Shown here piece after piece: positions 36,213 through 45,852 of a stretch of DNA of 48,491 bases. The DNA is from Gammaproteobacteria bacterium (GTDB lineage: Bacteria > Pseudomonadota > Gammaproteobacteria > Xanthomonadales > Wenzhouxiangellaceae). How positions within the stretch are numbered: position 1 is the first letter of the stretch; each line of letters opens with the position of its first letter. The notes under the pieces are model-generated. The model did no database searches and was not told the origin of the DNA. It saw only the letters and a list, made by a program, of their open reading frames with translations. The stretch is taken from the NCBI GenBank assembly GCA_018819105.1, contig JAHJQV010000060.1, positions 1 through 48,491 of the forward strand, given 5' to 3'. Made by a program: the position numbers and the translations under genes.

Positions 36213-39200
36213 TCAGTTGTCCAGCACCGGGATGCGACCGGGGGTCCACGGTGCCTCGCCGGCCACGGCAGCCTCTAGCGCCTGCAGCCTGGTGTTGGCC
36301 TGATCGAGTCCCTGCTGCACCTGCTGGAACTGCTCACGGGCAATGTCCAGTGATTGCTGCTGGTTGCCGCTGACCGCAGCCAGCGCGTTCCAGTGTGCCC
36401 ACGAGAACATGCCGACGCGTTCAGCCAGCCCCATCGGACGCGGCTCGCTGGCACTTGCCTTGACGGCATCGCCATTGAGCAGCAGGTTGACATCATGCAG
36501 TCCGGCATCGATCTGCTGCAGTTGTGTGCTCAGGCTGTTGTCCAGTGCCGGGGTGTCGCGCAGTGCCACGCGCAGATGACTGACGCGATTCTGCAATTCG
36601 CCCAGTGCCTTGCCAGCCCCCTGCACAGCGCGACTGAGATCGGCTGCCGCCTGCATGGTACGGTGGTGATCCTGCAATGAGTCGGGACGGAACTGGCCGC
36701 GCTGCAGCGGCTTGACGATGAAGCGTTGCGGCGAGCCCAGCGCGGTGCGCTCGCCGCGTACCAGCTTGACCATCTGCACGGAGTACTCGCCGGGTGCTGT
36801 CAGCACGCCGCTGGGTTCGGATTCCCATGGCGCGCGAAAGCCGCTGCCACCGAGTGACACCGGGTCCGGTGCCGGCAGACGCAGATCCCAGTTGCTCCGG
36901 TGCAGACCCTTGGTGGTGCTGCCGGACACGCGCCGGATCACCTCACCGTTGGCATTGCTGATTTCAAACCACAGCTGCGGTGCCTGTTCGCGGTCTTCTG
37001 CGCGCAATGCATCCCAGCTCGGGTAGGGGTTGTCGTCGCCGCCTTTTTTGCGTTCGCTCTCCTCCTGCTGACGCTGCTCGCGCAGGCTCTGGTAGCCGTC
37101 GCGCAGGTGGTAGGTGAACACGGCACCGAACGGCGGGTTGTCGGCGGTGAAGTAAGTCACCCCCTGGGCACCCTTGCTGCCGTAGACCCAGACATCGTCC
37201 TCCACATACAGCCAGGGATCGCGCACGGCAAACAGCGTGGCCTCTGCTTCCTGCAGCTCTGTGGCCGGTGTACGCAGGGCGCTGTAGTCATCGAGTATGC
37301 GTATGCCGCGGCCAAAACTGCCAATGACCAGATCCGATTCGCGGCGCTGGATTTCCAGATCGCGCACGGCAATGGTGGGCATGTTGCCCTGTAGCCGGAA
37401 CCAGTTCTGACCGCCGTTCTGGGTAGCAAACACCCCGAATTCGGTACCGACAAACAGCAGCTGCGGATCCACGTGATCCTGCACGATGGTGTGCGCGCTG
37501 CCGCGTTCGGGCAGGTTGCCGCTGATCGACTTCCAGCTGCGTCCGCGATCGCTGCTGACATAAACATACGGTCGGTAATCGCCGCGCTTGTGGTTGTCGA
37601 AGGCGGCATAGACAGTGTCGACATCGTGCAGCGAGGCTTCCACATCGCTGACATAGGTCATGTCCGGAACCTTGCCAAAGCGCTCACTGCGGCGCCAACT
37701 GGCACCGTTGTCGTCGCTGACCTGAATCAGGCCGTCGTCGGTGCCGACATACAGCAGGCCCTCCTGCAGCGGGCTTTCCGACAGACCGATGATGCTGCCG
37801 TACATCGAGGTCGAGGCATTCTTGGCGATCGCATCCACGCTCCATACCCGGCCCATGACCGGCAGTGCGTTGCGGTCAAGCTGGCGGGTCAGATCCGGGC
37901 TGACCACGCGCCAGTTGTTGCCGCCGTCGTCACTGCGAAAAAGCTTTTCTGCGGCAAAATACAAGCGTTTACGGTCGTGCGGGCTGATGATGAAGGCGGA
38001 ATTCCAGTTCCACTTGTAATTGTCCTCGTCAGCGCCCGGCATGGGCGTGATCAGCACGCGCTCGTGGCTGCTGCGATCGAACCGTGCCAGCATGCCATGT
38101 TGCAGTTGCGAGTAAACGGTGTCCGGGTTTTCCGGGTCAACCTGCGTCTTGAAGCCGTCGCCACCCAGGGTGATCACCCAGTCGTGGTTGGCGATGCCGT
38201 AATTGAAGGTGGTGCGCGCCGGTGCGCCAAGGCTGGAATTGTCCTGCGTGCCGCCATAGACGTTGTAGAACGGCAGCGCGTTGTCCGGGGTGGCGCGGTA
38301 AAACTGGGTGATCGGCAGATTGCGCACGTGCCGCCAGTTGGCGCCGCGATCCCAGCTTTCGTAGATACCACCGTCGTTGCCGGTGATCAGATGGTCGGTG
38401 TTGGCCGGATCGATCCACAGTGCGTGCTCATCCACATGTTTGTGCTCGACGCCCACCATGTTCCAGGTCTTGCCGCCATCCTCGGACACCTGCATAAAGG
38501 TGTCCATGGAGTACAGCCGGTCGGGGTTGTGCGGATCAACAATCAACTCGTTGTAATACTGCGGGCTGCCGGCGACATGGTCGGAGCGCTTTTCCCAACT
38601 GACGCCGAAGTCGGTGGAACGGTACAGGCCCTGGCTTTTGCCATCGGCCTCGATGATCGCGTACACCGTGTCAGGCGACGATGGTGCAAACGCCAGCCCG
38701 ATGCGACCCATGTCGCCGCCAGGCAGGCCGGCGGTGATTTTGCTCCAGCTGGCACCGCCATCGCTGGAGCGGTGCACGCCGCTGCCCGGGCCGCCGTCGA
38801 TCAGGGTCCAGACCTGCCGATGTCGCTGCCAGGTTGAGGCCAGCAGCAGATCGGGATTGTGCGGATGCATCAGCAGCTCGTTGGCACCGGTGTATTCGTC
38901 CACTGTCAGCACCGCTTCCCAGCTGGCGCCGCCGTCACTGGTCTTGTACACGCCGCGCTCGCCGCCGGCACTCCACAACGGTCCCTGGGCAGCCACGTAG
39001 ACGACATCGGAATCGCGCGGGTCGATGACAATGCTGCCGATGTGCTCGGAGGTCGGCAGACCCATGTTGCTCCAGCTGCGGCCACCGTCCAGCGACTTGT
39101 ACACGCCGTCACCGTAGGCCACCGAACGCTGTGCGTTGTTTTCGCCACTGCCGACCCAGACCGTGTCCGGGTTGTTCGGATCAAGCTCCACCACACCGAT

Positions 39201-39494
39201 GGAGTAGGAACCTTCCTGGTCAAAAATCGGCGTGAAAGTGATGCCGCCGTTGACGGTTTTCCACAGCCCGCCCGAGGCGGTGGCCGCGTAATACACTTGC
39301 CAGCCGTCCGGATGCATGGCGAAATCGCTGATGCGCCCGGAGGTCACTGCCGGGCCGAGGTCACGAATGGCCAGGCCGGCATAGATTGAGGCCGGATCGG
39401 GTTTGTCGTCCTGGGCGCACAGCGCAGCGCTCAGCAGCAGGGCTACACAGCAGGCCAGCAGCGCTGGCAGTGACTTGGAGGTGGGTTTGTGCAT
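36213..39494 (-). CDS. Secreted BNR-repeat (VPS10/sortilin-like) beta-propeller protein
   Basis: A large exported protein of 1093 residues from ATG 39494 (MHKPTSKSLPALL). ATG 39509 and a TTG at 39524 are in-frame alternatives. The N-terminus is a signal peptide ending near ALCAQ; the residue before Cys is Leu, so it is not a good lipobox. At least ten BNR-type S-x-D-x-G-x-x-W motifs occur, such as SSDGGASWSKI, SEDGGKTWNMV and SSDRGRSWKSI, making two propellers. The C-terminal 300 residues hold a beta-sandwich-like region and a helical tail. Often annotated as glycosyl hydrolase, but catalytic residues are not evident. Substrate unknown. Confidence 0.87.
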   Translation of the reverse strand: MHKPTSKSLPALLACCVALLLSAALCAQDDKPDPASIYAGLAIRDLGPAVTSGRISDFAMHPDGWQVYYAATASGGLWKTVNGGITFTPIFDQEGSYSIGVVELDPNNPDTVWVGSGENNAQRSVAYGDGVYKSLDGGRSWSNMGLPTSEHIGSIVIDPRDSDVVYVAAQGPLWSAGGERGVYKTSDGGASWEAVLTVDEYTGANELLMHPHNPDLLLASTWQRHRQVWTLIDGGPGSGVHRSSDGGASWSKITAGLPGGDMGRIGLAFAPSSPDTVYAIIEADGKSQGLYRSTDFGVSWEKRSDHVAGSPQYYNELIVDPHNPDRLYSMDTFMQVSEDGGKTWNMVGVEHKHVDEHALWIDPANTDHLITGNDGGIYESWDRGANWRHVRNLPITQFYRATPDNALPFYNVYGGTQDNSSLGAPARTTFNYGIANHDWVITLGGDGFKTQVDPENPDTVYSQLQHGMLARFDRSSHERVLITPMPGADEDNYKWNWNSAFIISPHDRKRLYFAAEKLFRSDDGGNNWRVVSPDLTRQLDRNALPVMGRVWSVDAIAKNASTSMYGSIIGLSESPLQEGLLYVGTDDGLIQVSDDNGASWRRSERFGKVPDMTYVSDVEASLHDVDTVYAAFDNHKRGDYRPYVYVSSDRGRSWKSISGNLPERGSAHTIVQDHVDPQLLFVGTEFGVFATQNGGQNWFRLQGNMPTIAVRDLEIQRRESDLVIGSFGRGIRILDDYSALRTPATELQEAEATLFAVRDPWLYVEDDVWVYGSKGAQGVTYFTADNPPFGAVFTYHLRDGYQSLREQRQQEESERKKGGDDNPYPSWDALRAEDREQAPQLWFEISNANGEVIRRVSGSTTKGLHRSNWDLRLPAPDPVSLGGSGFRAPWESEPSGVLTAPGEYSVQMVKLVRGERTALGSPQRFIVKPLQRGQFRPDSLQDHHRTMQAAADLSRAVQGAGKALGELQNRVSHLRVALRDTPALDNSLSTQLQQIDAGLHDVNLLLNGDAVKASASEPRPMGLAERVGMFSWAHWNALAAVSGNQQQSLDIAREQFQQVQQGLDQANTRLQALEAAVAGEAPWTPGRIPVLDN

Positions 39495-39634
39495 GGTCTG
39501 TCTCAGCATCGTGGTGGTTTGCAATCAATTTCAATGCATTACTCTACACCGGCATGACTGTGCTTGCATCGGTCTGCGGCGGGAGGTCGTTTGGGCAGGT
39601 TATGAGGTGGTCTGCGGCTTAACCGGAACTGGAT

Positions 39635-40390
39635 TCAGGCCGGTTGCGCGGGACTGGGCGTGCGAGGTTGTTCCTGAGCGGCAATATCGTCGTCAGGTTC
39701 TTGCTCTTCCAGCGGATACATCGCATCCAGATTCACACTGTGCCAGCCATCCAGATGCAAAATCAATGATTCGCCTGGAATGCTGATCCATGCGTTTTCC
39801 TTGCCGTCATCTGCCAATCGGCGACGTCGTGCGAACTGCAGCACGATGTATTCAGGCTCACCCGCCTTATTGTTGATGTGTTTCTCGTAGATTCCAGCGA
39901 ACAACCAGGTTTTGCCATCAAACTCCATCGCGACAGTCGTCCACAGCACCACTGGTTTGTCTTTGGTCAACAATTCATCCACTTTGCTTGCCAGCCAGTT
40001 TTTTTCGGTCTTTATCTTATTGATAAGCTGTGCAAAAAAAGCAGACAGTCCTATGGCTGTTGCCTGATACAAGCCTAGAGCGTATAGGTGATGTTGTATG
40101 TTTTTCAGTGCTTTGAGTTGCAATGAGGAATCTTCAATCCCGACAAGGATACCTGCGACAACGATATCTGGGCGTGGCGTGGACAATATGCCAGCAGCCG
40201 ACTGGGCAATGAAATATGTTAAGAAGTGAATCAGAAAAGCACCGGTTGTCGCTGTAGCCAGCACTTTCCAGCCTGCATCCATGATGACAGGTAGCCCAGA
40301 TTCCTCTTTTCCCAGTCTGGCAAAGACTGTCATCAGAATGCCGGGTAGTGCAATGAAAATCACTGCAATCCCCGTCAATCCAATCCCCAT
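39635..40390 (-). CDS. Unrecognised membrane protein
   Basis: A 251-residue protein I do not recognise. Hydrophobic segments lie near residues 3-22, 44-68 and 104-122; the C-terminal half is soluble and contains PVVLWTTVAMEFDGKTW, YIVLQFARRRRLADDG and an acidic, proline-rich tail. Local GC content is lower than in neighbouring core genes. It follows a 62-residue gene by 21 bases on the same strand, suggesting a two-gene unit. Its position between a housekeeping-like gene and a type I restriction operon suggests an acquired, possibly defence-related module; that is inference. Confidence 0.7.
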   Translation of the reverse strand: MGIGLTGIAVIFIALPGILMTVFARLGKEESGLPVIMDAGWKVLATATTGAFLIHFLTYFIAQSAAGILSTPRPDIVVAGILVGIEDSSLQLKALKNIQHHLYALGLYQATAIGLSAFFAQLINKIKTEKNWLASKVDELLTKDKPVVLWTTVAMEFDGKTWLFAGIYEKHINNKAGEPEYIVLQFARRRRLADDGKENAWISIPGESLILHLDGWHSVNLDAMYPLEEQEPDDDIAAQEQPRTPSPAQPA

Positions 40391-40411
40391 TCTAGCGCCC
40401 CCTGATGGTGA

Positions 40412-40600
40412 TCAGCCGGTGGCAGCAGATGCTTTCTTGGGCGGGTCGGTGTACACGCGTATTCCGCCAGATTGTGCTGAGCGTGAGTTTGGACTGTTGC
40501 GGATCTGCTCGATCGCGTTGACCAAAGCTGTTGACTTAGCTGGATCCTTCAGTATTTTTCGGACTTGGTCAGAATAGTTGGCTTTGTATCCAGATTTCAT
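40412..40600 (-). CDS. Unrecognised small protein
   Basis: A 62-residue protein starting MKSGYKANYSDQVRKILKDP from ATG 40600; a GTG at 40609 would add three residues. It has a helical N-terminal part (residues 5-36) and a polar tail GGIRVYTDPPKKASAATG. A GAGTG site lies about eight bases before the ATG. It probably forms an operon with the membrane protein downstream. Its function is unknown. Confidence 0.6.
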   Translation of the reverse strand: MKSGYKANYSDQVRKILKDPAKSTALVNAIEQIRNSPNSRSAQSGGIRVYTDPPKKASAATG

Positions 40601-40704
40601 TGCATTCACTCAGATGGGTTGCATCACTGAACTTTGGATTTGCAAGAATTCATTAAGTTGCAGAAAGTAACGTAACTAAACTTTACCATAGAATCATAAG
40701 CTTT

Positions 40705-43700
40705 TTACAATTGGTTGTTGGTCGATAGCTCAGCCTGTCGCAGCACCAGTTGGGTGGCGCCTTCTGCCAGATCGGGTGGATAGCCGTACTTGGCCAGCAT
40801 ACGCCGCACGCTGCGTCGCAGATTGGCGCGCACCGATTCACGCTGGGTCCAATCCAGTTTCGGCATCTTCTTGACCATTTCGGTCAATTCACGTGCCATC
40901 AATCTTAACGTGTCGATTTGCATGGCCTCACGGGCAGATTCACTCTCGGCCAGAGCATCATAGAAGGCGATTTCATCGCCGCTCAGGCCCATGTCATCTC
41001 CGCGTCGCTGCGCCTCGCGCATGCTTTTGGCCAGATCAATCAGGCGCGTGATCATCTCGGCGGTAGTGATTGCCTTGTTGGTATAGCTCAGCATGGCGTC
41101 TTCGAGTGCTTCCCGAAACTTCTTGCTCTGCACGAGATTGGAGCGCTCGGTGACGCGAATCTGATCGTTGAGCAGCTTGCGCAGCGTTTCCAGAGCCAGG
41201 TTTTTCTGTTCCAGCGCCGCCACGCGCTCCAGGAATTCGTCGCTGAGTATGTCCAGTCTGGCCTCGTCCAGTCCGGCCACGGCAAACAGATCAACCACCT
41301 GGTCGGCATTCACTGCGCCGCCGATCACCTGACGCACTGCAGCATCGATGTCACGTTGACGAGCATTGACAGCAGGTTGATCGTTGTCATCGGCCAGTCG
41401 CTTGCGAATCATCGCCTGAACACGCTGAAAAAACGCCAGATACGGGCTAATGAGCTCGGTTTCAGCTCTGGGCACGGAAAGCGCAAAAGCGGTGGACAGC
41501 TCCTTCACCAGCGTCCGAAATCTATGCCAGCCATCGTTTTGTCCCAGCACATGGTCAATCGCCTTTAGGTAGACGGGCAGAACCCCGCTTGCATCCGCGT
41601 TCAAGCCCTGTTGATAATCACAACCGTGCATGAAGCCTTGCAGTTTCTCAAAAGCCGATTGCATCGCCGGCACCGCCTCGTCCTGTATATTCCGCACGGC
41701 CTCGCCGCTGCCACCAGCCTTGGTGTAGGTGGCCAGGGCATCGGCCAGCCTATCGGCCAGGCCGAGCAGATCGACGATCAGCCCGCCCGGCTTGTCACCA
41801 TATACGCGGTTCACGCGAGCAATGGCCTGCATAAGATTGTGCCCACCCAGCGGTTTGTCCAGATACATGGTGTGCGCCGGTGGACAATCGAAACCGGTCA
41901 GCCACATGTCGCAGACAATGGCCAGCCGCAAATCGTCTGCCGGATCCTTGAATCGCCCGGCCAGGCGTTTGCGCGCGAACTTGCTGCGCACGTGCTGGCG
42001 CAGTGGTTGCGGATCCACGTCGCTGCCGGTAACGATGACCTTCATCTGGCCCAGTGCATCGTCGTCGTCGTGCCAGTGGGGCCGCAATGCCTTGATGGCC
42101 TCGTACAAGCGCGCAGCGATATCACGACTCATGGTCACCACCATGGCCTTGCCTTCCATTGCGGCGCGCCGCTTTTCCCAGTGCTCGACGACAAACGCTG
42201 CCACCCGTTCGATGCGCTCCTGTGCACCAACCAGTGACTCCAGAGGAATGCGGATGGTGTCGTCTGTCTGTGCGCCAGAAAGATTGGCCTGCACGGCATA
42301 ATCAAGCTTCTCCTCAGCAACGCGAGCACCCTCGTCGTTGACGTTCAGTTTGACGATGCGAGATTCATAGTAGAGTGGTCGGGTGGCACCATCCTCGACA
42401 GCCTGGCGGATATCGTAGATGTCAGCATAATCACCAAACACCGCCATCGTGCTTTTGTCATCCAGCTCCAATGGTGTGCCGGTGAAGCCGACGAAGGTGG
42501 CATTCGGCAGCGCCTCGCGCATCCAGCGTGCGCCGCCTTCGACAAAGCCATACTGGCTGCGATGCGCCTCATCAGCCATCACAACGATGTTGTGACGTTG
42601 CGAAATCGTCCCATGCGCCTCGGTGAATTTCTGAATCGTCGTAAACACCACACCACCGGCCGCCCGGTCCAATAATAGCTTCAACTTGTCGCGGCTTTCA
42701 GCCTGCACCGGCAACTGACGCAACAGCGCCCGGCCAGCAGCGAAGGTCTCGAACAACTGGTCGTCCAGATCGTTCCGGTCGGTGATCATCACCACAGTGG
42801 GATTGGCCATCTTTGGTTCGCGAATCAGCGCGCCAGCCAGCATCATCATGGTCAGTGACTTACCGGAGCCCTGGGTGTGCCAGATCACACCACCGCGTCC
42901 GTCGCCTGCGTTTTCTCCCTCTTCCCCGGTGAGAGGGCCGGGGTGAGGGTGGCTTGTTCTCAACGCCTTGAGAACGCTCTCCCGCGCCTTGCGTACGGCA
43001 CGGAACTGGTGATAGCCGGCAATCTTCTTGATGATCTCGCCGCGCTCGTCCTCTTCAAAGGTGACGCAGCTACGCAGATAGTCCAGCAGCGTCCGTGGCT
43101 CGAACAGTCCGCGAATCAGCGCCTCCAGCGTCGGCGCGCCGCCGTCTTCGTCAGTCAGCGGCCGCCAGGGCATAAAGCGGCTGCGTCCGGCAGTCAGCGA
43201 GCCGACCCTTGTCAGCATGCCGTCTGAAACCACCCGCAAGACATTCGGCCCAAACAGATCGGGTGCCGCCTGCTGATAGCGGTCGAGTTGATCGATGGCG
43301 ACGCCGAGATCGGACTGGGTGTCGGTTGGGTCTTTCAGCTCGATCACCGCAATCGGCAGCCCGTTCAGGAACACTGTCAGATCGGGCCGGATGATCTTGC
43401 CCGATGCTCCGGCGACGCTGAGCTGGCGCACCACCAGCAGGTCGTTTGCCGCCGGGTTGTCAAAATCGATCAGGCGCGCGCGGCCGCCGCGGGTCTCGTC
43501 GGTCTTTTGGTCGCGGTATTCGACCTCGATGCCATCCGTAAGCAGCGCATGGAACCAGCGGTTGTTCTGAATCAGCGTCGGATGCGGCGGGCGCGACAGC
43601 AAGCGCACCACCTCCTCGACCGTGTCGTGCGGCAGATCCGGATTGAGGCGATGCAGCGCGGTACCGAGACGGCCAGTCAGCACGACATCGGTTGCACCGC

Positions 43701-43815
43701 CACGTTCCCCGGCGTCGTCGATCACAACGCCGCGCTTGGTGGCAGCGCCGATCGCACCGAAATAGACAACGGCGACGTCCTCAACGAGCTGTTCGGTGGG
43801 CGAGGACATCGTCAT
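40705..43815 (-). CDS. hsdR: Type I restriction enzyme, R subunit
   Basis: Motor and nuclease subunit of a type I restriction system. In 1036 residues: the PD-(D/E)xK nuclease motif as D145...E159-L-K161; Walker A with GSGKS at 316-320; the DEAH box at 415-418; later helicase motifs including VTGSDVDP and AIARVNRVYG; and a helical C-terminal domain. Its ATG overlaps the abi stop (ATGA). Just before Walker A, residues 287-306 are a low-complexity HPHPGPLTGEEGENAGDG stretch that appears to be an inserted palindromic repeat; the frame stays open. Confidence 0.95.
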   Translation of the reverse strand: MTMSSPTEQLVEDVAVVYFGAIGAATKRGVVIDDAGERGGATDVVLTGRLGTALHRLNPDLPHDTVEEVVRLLSRPPHPTLIQNNRWFHALLTDGIEVEYRDQKTDETRGGRARLIDFDNPAANDLLVVRQLSVAGASGKIIRPDLTVFLNGLPIAVIELKDPTDTQSDLGVAIDQLDRYQQAAPDLFGPNVLRVVSDGMLTRVGSLTAGRSRFMPWRPLTDEDGGAPTLEALIRGLFEPRTLLDYLRSCVTFEEDERGEIIKKIAGYHQFRAVRKARESVLKALRTSHPHPGPLTGEEGENAGDGRGGVIWHTQGSGKSLTMMMLAGALIREPKMANPTVVMITDRNDLDDQLFETFAAGRALLRQLPVQAESRDKLKLLLDRAAGGVVFTTIQKFTEAHGTISQRHNIVVMADEAHRSQYGFVEGGARWMREALPNATFVGFTGTPLELDDKSTMAVFGDYADIYDIRQAVEDGATRPLYYESRIVKLNVNDEGARVAEEKLDYAVQANLSGAQTDDTIRIPLESLVGAQERIERVAAFVVEHWEKRRAAMEGKAMVVTMSRDIAARLYEAIKALRPHWHDDDDALGQMKVIVTGSDVDPQPLRQHVRSKFARKRLAGRFKDPADDLRLAIVCDMWLTGFDCPPAHTMYLDKPLGGHNLMQAIARVNRVYGDKPGGLIVDLLGLADRLADALATYTKAGGSGEAVRNIQDEAVPAMQSAFEKLQGFMHGCDYQQGLNADASGVLPVYLKAIDHVLGQNDGWHRFRTLVKELSTAFALSVPRAETELISPYLAFFQRVQAMIRKRLADDNDQPAVNARQRDIDAAVRQVIGGAVNADQVVDLFAVAGLDEARLDILSDEFLERVAALEQKNLALETLRKLLNDQIRVTERSNLVQSKKFREALEDAMLSYTNKAITTAEMITRLIDLAKSMREAQRRGDDMGLSGDEIAFYDALAESESAREAMQIDTLRLMARELTEMVKKMPKLDWTQRESVRANLRRSVRRMLAKYGYPPDLAEGATQLVLRQAELSTNNQL
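42898..42957. repeat. Palindromic repeat inserted in frame within hsdR
   Basis: The DNA holds CCCTC (42917-42921) opposite GAGGG (42933-42937) and CCCCGG (42924-42929) opposite CCGGGG (42938-42943), alternative stems of a C/G-run repeat. It is translated within HsdR in the linker before Walker A. The same general type of repeat, though not an identical copy, surrounds the DUF559 gene. Confidence 0.7.
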
Positions 43816-44549
43816 TCCGCCTCCTCCTGTGCTTCATCCGCCGCCGCGGCAGGCGTCCCATTGTCGTCTCCGTCGCGCTCGGCGGTGTGGTCGTTCAGTG
43901 CTGCCTTGTATGCCTCACGGTCTGTGTGGAAGAGCACCCGGCTGGGCAATAGTTCCAGGTCTCCAAGCCGAATTACCTCATTGTCGCGGTCAAACGCCTC
44001 GTTGAAGTCGGCATGGTCGTCATAGTAGACCCGTGCCCCTGGCGTCTGGGTCAGCGCGTCACGATGGATGCGGTAGAGAAACGAAACGATCGTATCCGCT
44101 GCTTGTGCCGCCAGCGTCGCTTGTCGCTGATCGAGCCGGGCAGAGAATCCGTCGCGGCCGTGTGATGCGATGCCATAGTTGTTCCGAAGCTCGCAAAGTC
44201 CCTGCACCGTGGTATGGAGACCGTTCAAAGTCTTTGTGATTGAGTCTCGCGTCTTTGAAGGATCCGGATGGTTGCGAGGAATCAACGACAGATAGGCCGT
44301 GGTCTCCCGCATGATCTTCGGGGCATCCCAGCTCGGATCCGCAGGGCGGCCTATGTCCTCGAGAATCGTCTTGCAGATGGTTTCGACCAGAGTTTTGGCA
44401 AGATCGAACGCAAAGTCAGGCACCCGCTCAATAGCGTCCTCCAATGCTTGAATCTGCTGCTCAATGATTTCCGGGGTTGGCCCTTCGAGCATCGCGGCTC
44501 TGGAGCCGGCCATCTGGAATCGAGCTTGCACCATGGGGGGGTCAGCCAT
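43812..44549 (-). CDS. Abi-C-like abortive infection protein inside the restriction operon
   Basis: A 245-residue protein from ATG 44549 ([13 protein letters not shown]), overlapping the hsdS stop by eight bases. The central region has LAKTLVETICKTILEDIG (about residues 50-67), then LNGLHTTVQGLCELRNNYGIASHG and QRQATLAAQAADTIVSFLYR. These match the abortive-infection C-terminal (Abi-C) domain pattern. The RNNYGIASHG stretch resembles the R-x4-6-H of HEPN RNases, a possible active site. The C-terminus is acidic and Ala-rich. Its stop overlaps the hsdR start, so it is tightly coupled to the restriction genes and may be a back-up toxin. Confidence 0.75.
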   Translation of the reverse strand: MADPPMVQARFQMAGSRAAMLEGPTPEIIEQQIQALEDAIERVPDFAFDLAKTLVETICKTILEDIGRPADPSWDAPKIMRETTAYLSLIPRNHPDPSKTRDSITKTLNGLHTTVQGLCELRNNYGIASHGRDGFSARLDQRQATLAAQAADTIVSFLYRIHRDALTQTPGARVYYDDHADFNEAFDRDNEVIRLGDLELLPSRVLFHTDREAYKAALNDHTAERDGDDNGTPAAAADEAQEEAE

Positions 44550-45852
44550 TGGCGACCTCCACGCGGACGTCGCCACTCAACAGCTTGGGCAGCAGGTAAT
44601 CGCGCAACTCGGCGAGCTGTCCGTTTTCCTTGACGCAAGCCGTCAACACATCGAAGAGGGGATCAGCAGCTTCCTGATAGGCGGCGACAACATTGGTAGT
44701 CGGCAAAACCACAGGCAACGGACGGAAGTTCTTCTTGCTAATCTCGGCGAAAGTGGTGCCGCTAGCGTGGGCTTTGATAGTGTCCATTGAGGTGAACGCC
44801 CAGTTAAAGACATAGGTCGGCGGCAGCGGGCCGTCACAGACCATCGCAATGAAGCCCTGGTTGACCGCGGTCGGCACGCCAGCAATCGCCAAGTAACCCA
44901 CTGGGGCGCGTGATGACATCAGAACCGTGCTAACTGGGAGGATGCCGGAGCTGATCGAGTTGACTCCTGCGTCGGTGATGCGGCGCTCCGTGTCCAGCAG
45001 CACCGGATGGGAGAGACGAGACATGTCCTTCGGCGTCGCCCAGCAATGCTCGCCACCGTCCCAGTAATCCGGGTTCTTCGTGCTCGGGGTGCCCCCGCCC
45101 TTCGCTGTGACAACGTCGCCGATCGCCTTCACCTCCCACCCCGCCGGCACTGGGCCGATGTCGGAATCGACGAAGCGGGTGGGCAGGGCGTCGAAGACGG
45201 GCTGGAGCATGGAGGGGAAGGCGGTGGCACCGGCGGCCTTGGCCTTGACAGGCAAGAAGTCCACGAACCACGCGCGAAAAATTGCTCGTGCCAGCCTCTC
45301 CAGCACCCGCGCCGTTCGCCGGTTCTGCTCGATTTTGTCGTCGAGAGCTTTTAACGTGTTTCCGATTGCCGACTGAGTTGCGATATGCGGCAACGTAATT
45401 TTCAACTGATTGAGCATGTCATTGTTCAGGCTTGCCCTCGTAGACATGGACGACATTGCAGTCACATCGCGTCTGAATAGTGGGCTCCGAAAGAAGTAGC
45501 CCGCGTACTCAGGGACAATCTCCGCATCGGACTTCGGGCGTAATCGTTTGGAAAAGCCATTGAATGTGGCAAACGGGATGTCTCGAAGGGCAACGCAACT
45601 CATTCCAAGCTCATCCATCGTCTCGCTAGTTCGCGCCAGGAAAACATCGCCACGCTTTATGTCGCAGGATTCACGTTCCGCTTCCGTCGAGTTGACTAGA
45701 TTGCCAAGCTCATCGGGAACGAAGAAGTTATAAAAAACGTCCTTGAACGTGAGAAATGGATGACCCGATCCGAAAGCGGATGCAGGCTTTGAAAGTCCAG
45801 AACGAAAGTCGTACACCTCACCGAGAAGTCTTTCGACTCGATCACTCGTCAT
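44542..45852 (-). CDS. hsdS: Type I restriction enzyme, specificity subunit
   Basis: The 436-residue DNA-recognition subunit has two target-recognition domains, roughly residues 1-145 and 215-385. Each is followed by a helical conserved spacer; the first includes [33 protein letters not shown]. The second domain begins [25 protein letters not shown], a classic HsdS start. It overlaps hsdM by 11 bases and the abi gene by eight. The first domain's N-terminal half is slightly short but the gene looks intact. Confidence 0.94.
   Translation of the reverse strand: MTSDRVERLLGEVYDFRSGLSKPASAFGSGHPFLTFKDVFYNFFVPDELGNLVNSTEAERESCDIKRGDVFLARTSETMDELGMSCVALRDIPFATFNGFSKRLRPKSDAEIVPEYAGYFFRSPLFRRDVTAMSSMSTRASLNNDMLNQLKITLPHIATQSAIGNTLKALDDKIEQNRRTARVLERLARAIFRAWFVDFLPVKAKAAGATAFPSMLQPVFDALPTRFVDSDIGPVPAGWEVKAIGDVVTAKGGGTPSTKNPDYWDGGEHCWATPKDMSRLSHPVLLDTERRITDAGVNSISSGILPVSTVLMSSRAPVGYLAIAGVPTAVNQGFIAMVCDGPLPPTYVFNWAFTSMDTIKAHASGTTFAEISKKNFRPLPVVLPTTNVVAAYQEAADPLFDVLTACVKENGQLAELRDYLLPKLLSGDVRVEVANG

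Noticed and set aside
37473-38837. 454-codon open frame on the + strand
   Set aside because: Shadow of the BNR protein gene; no domain and no ribosome binding site.
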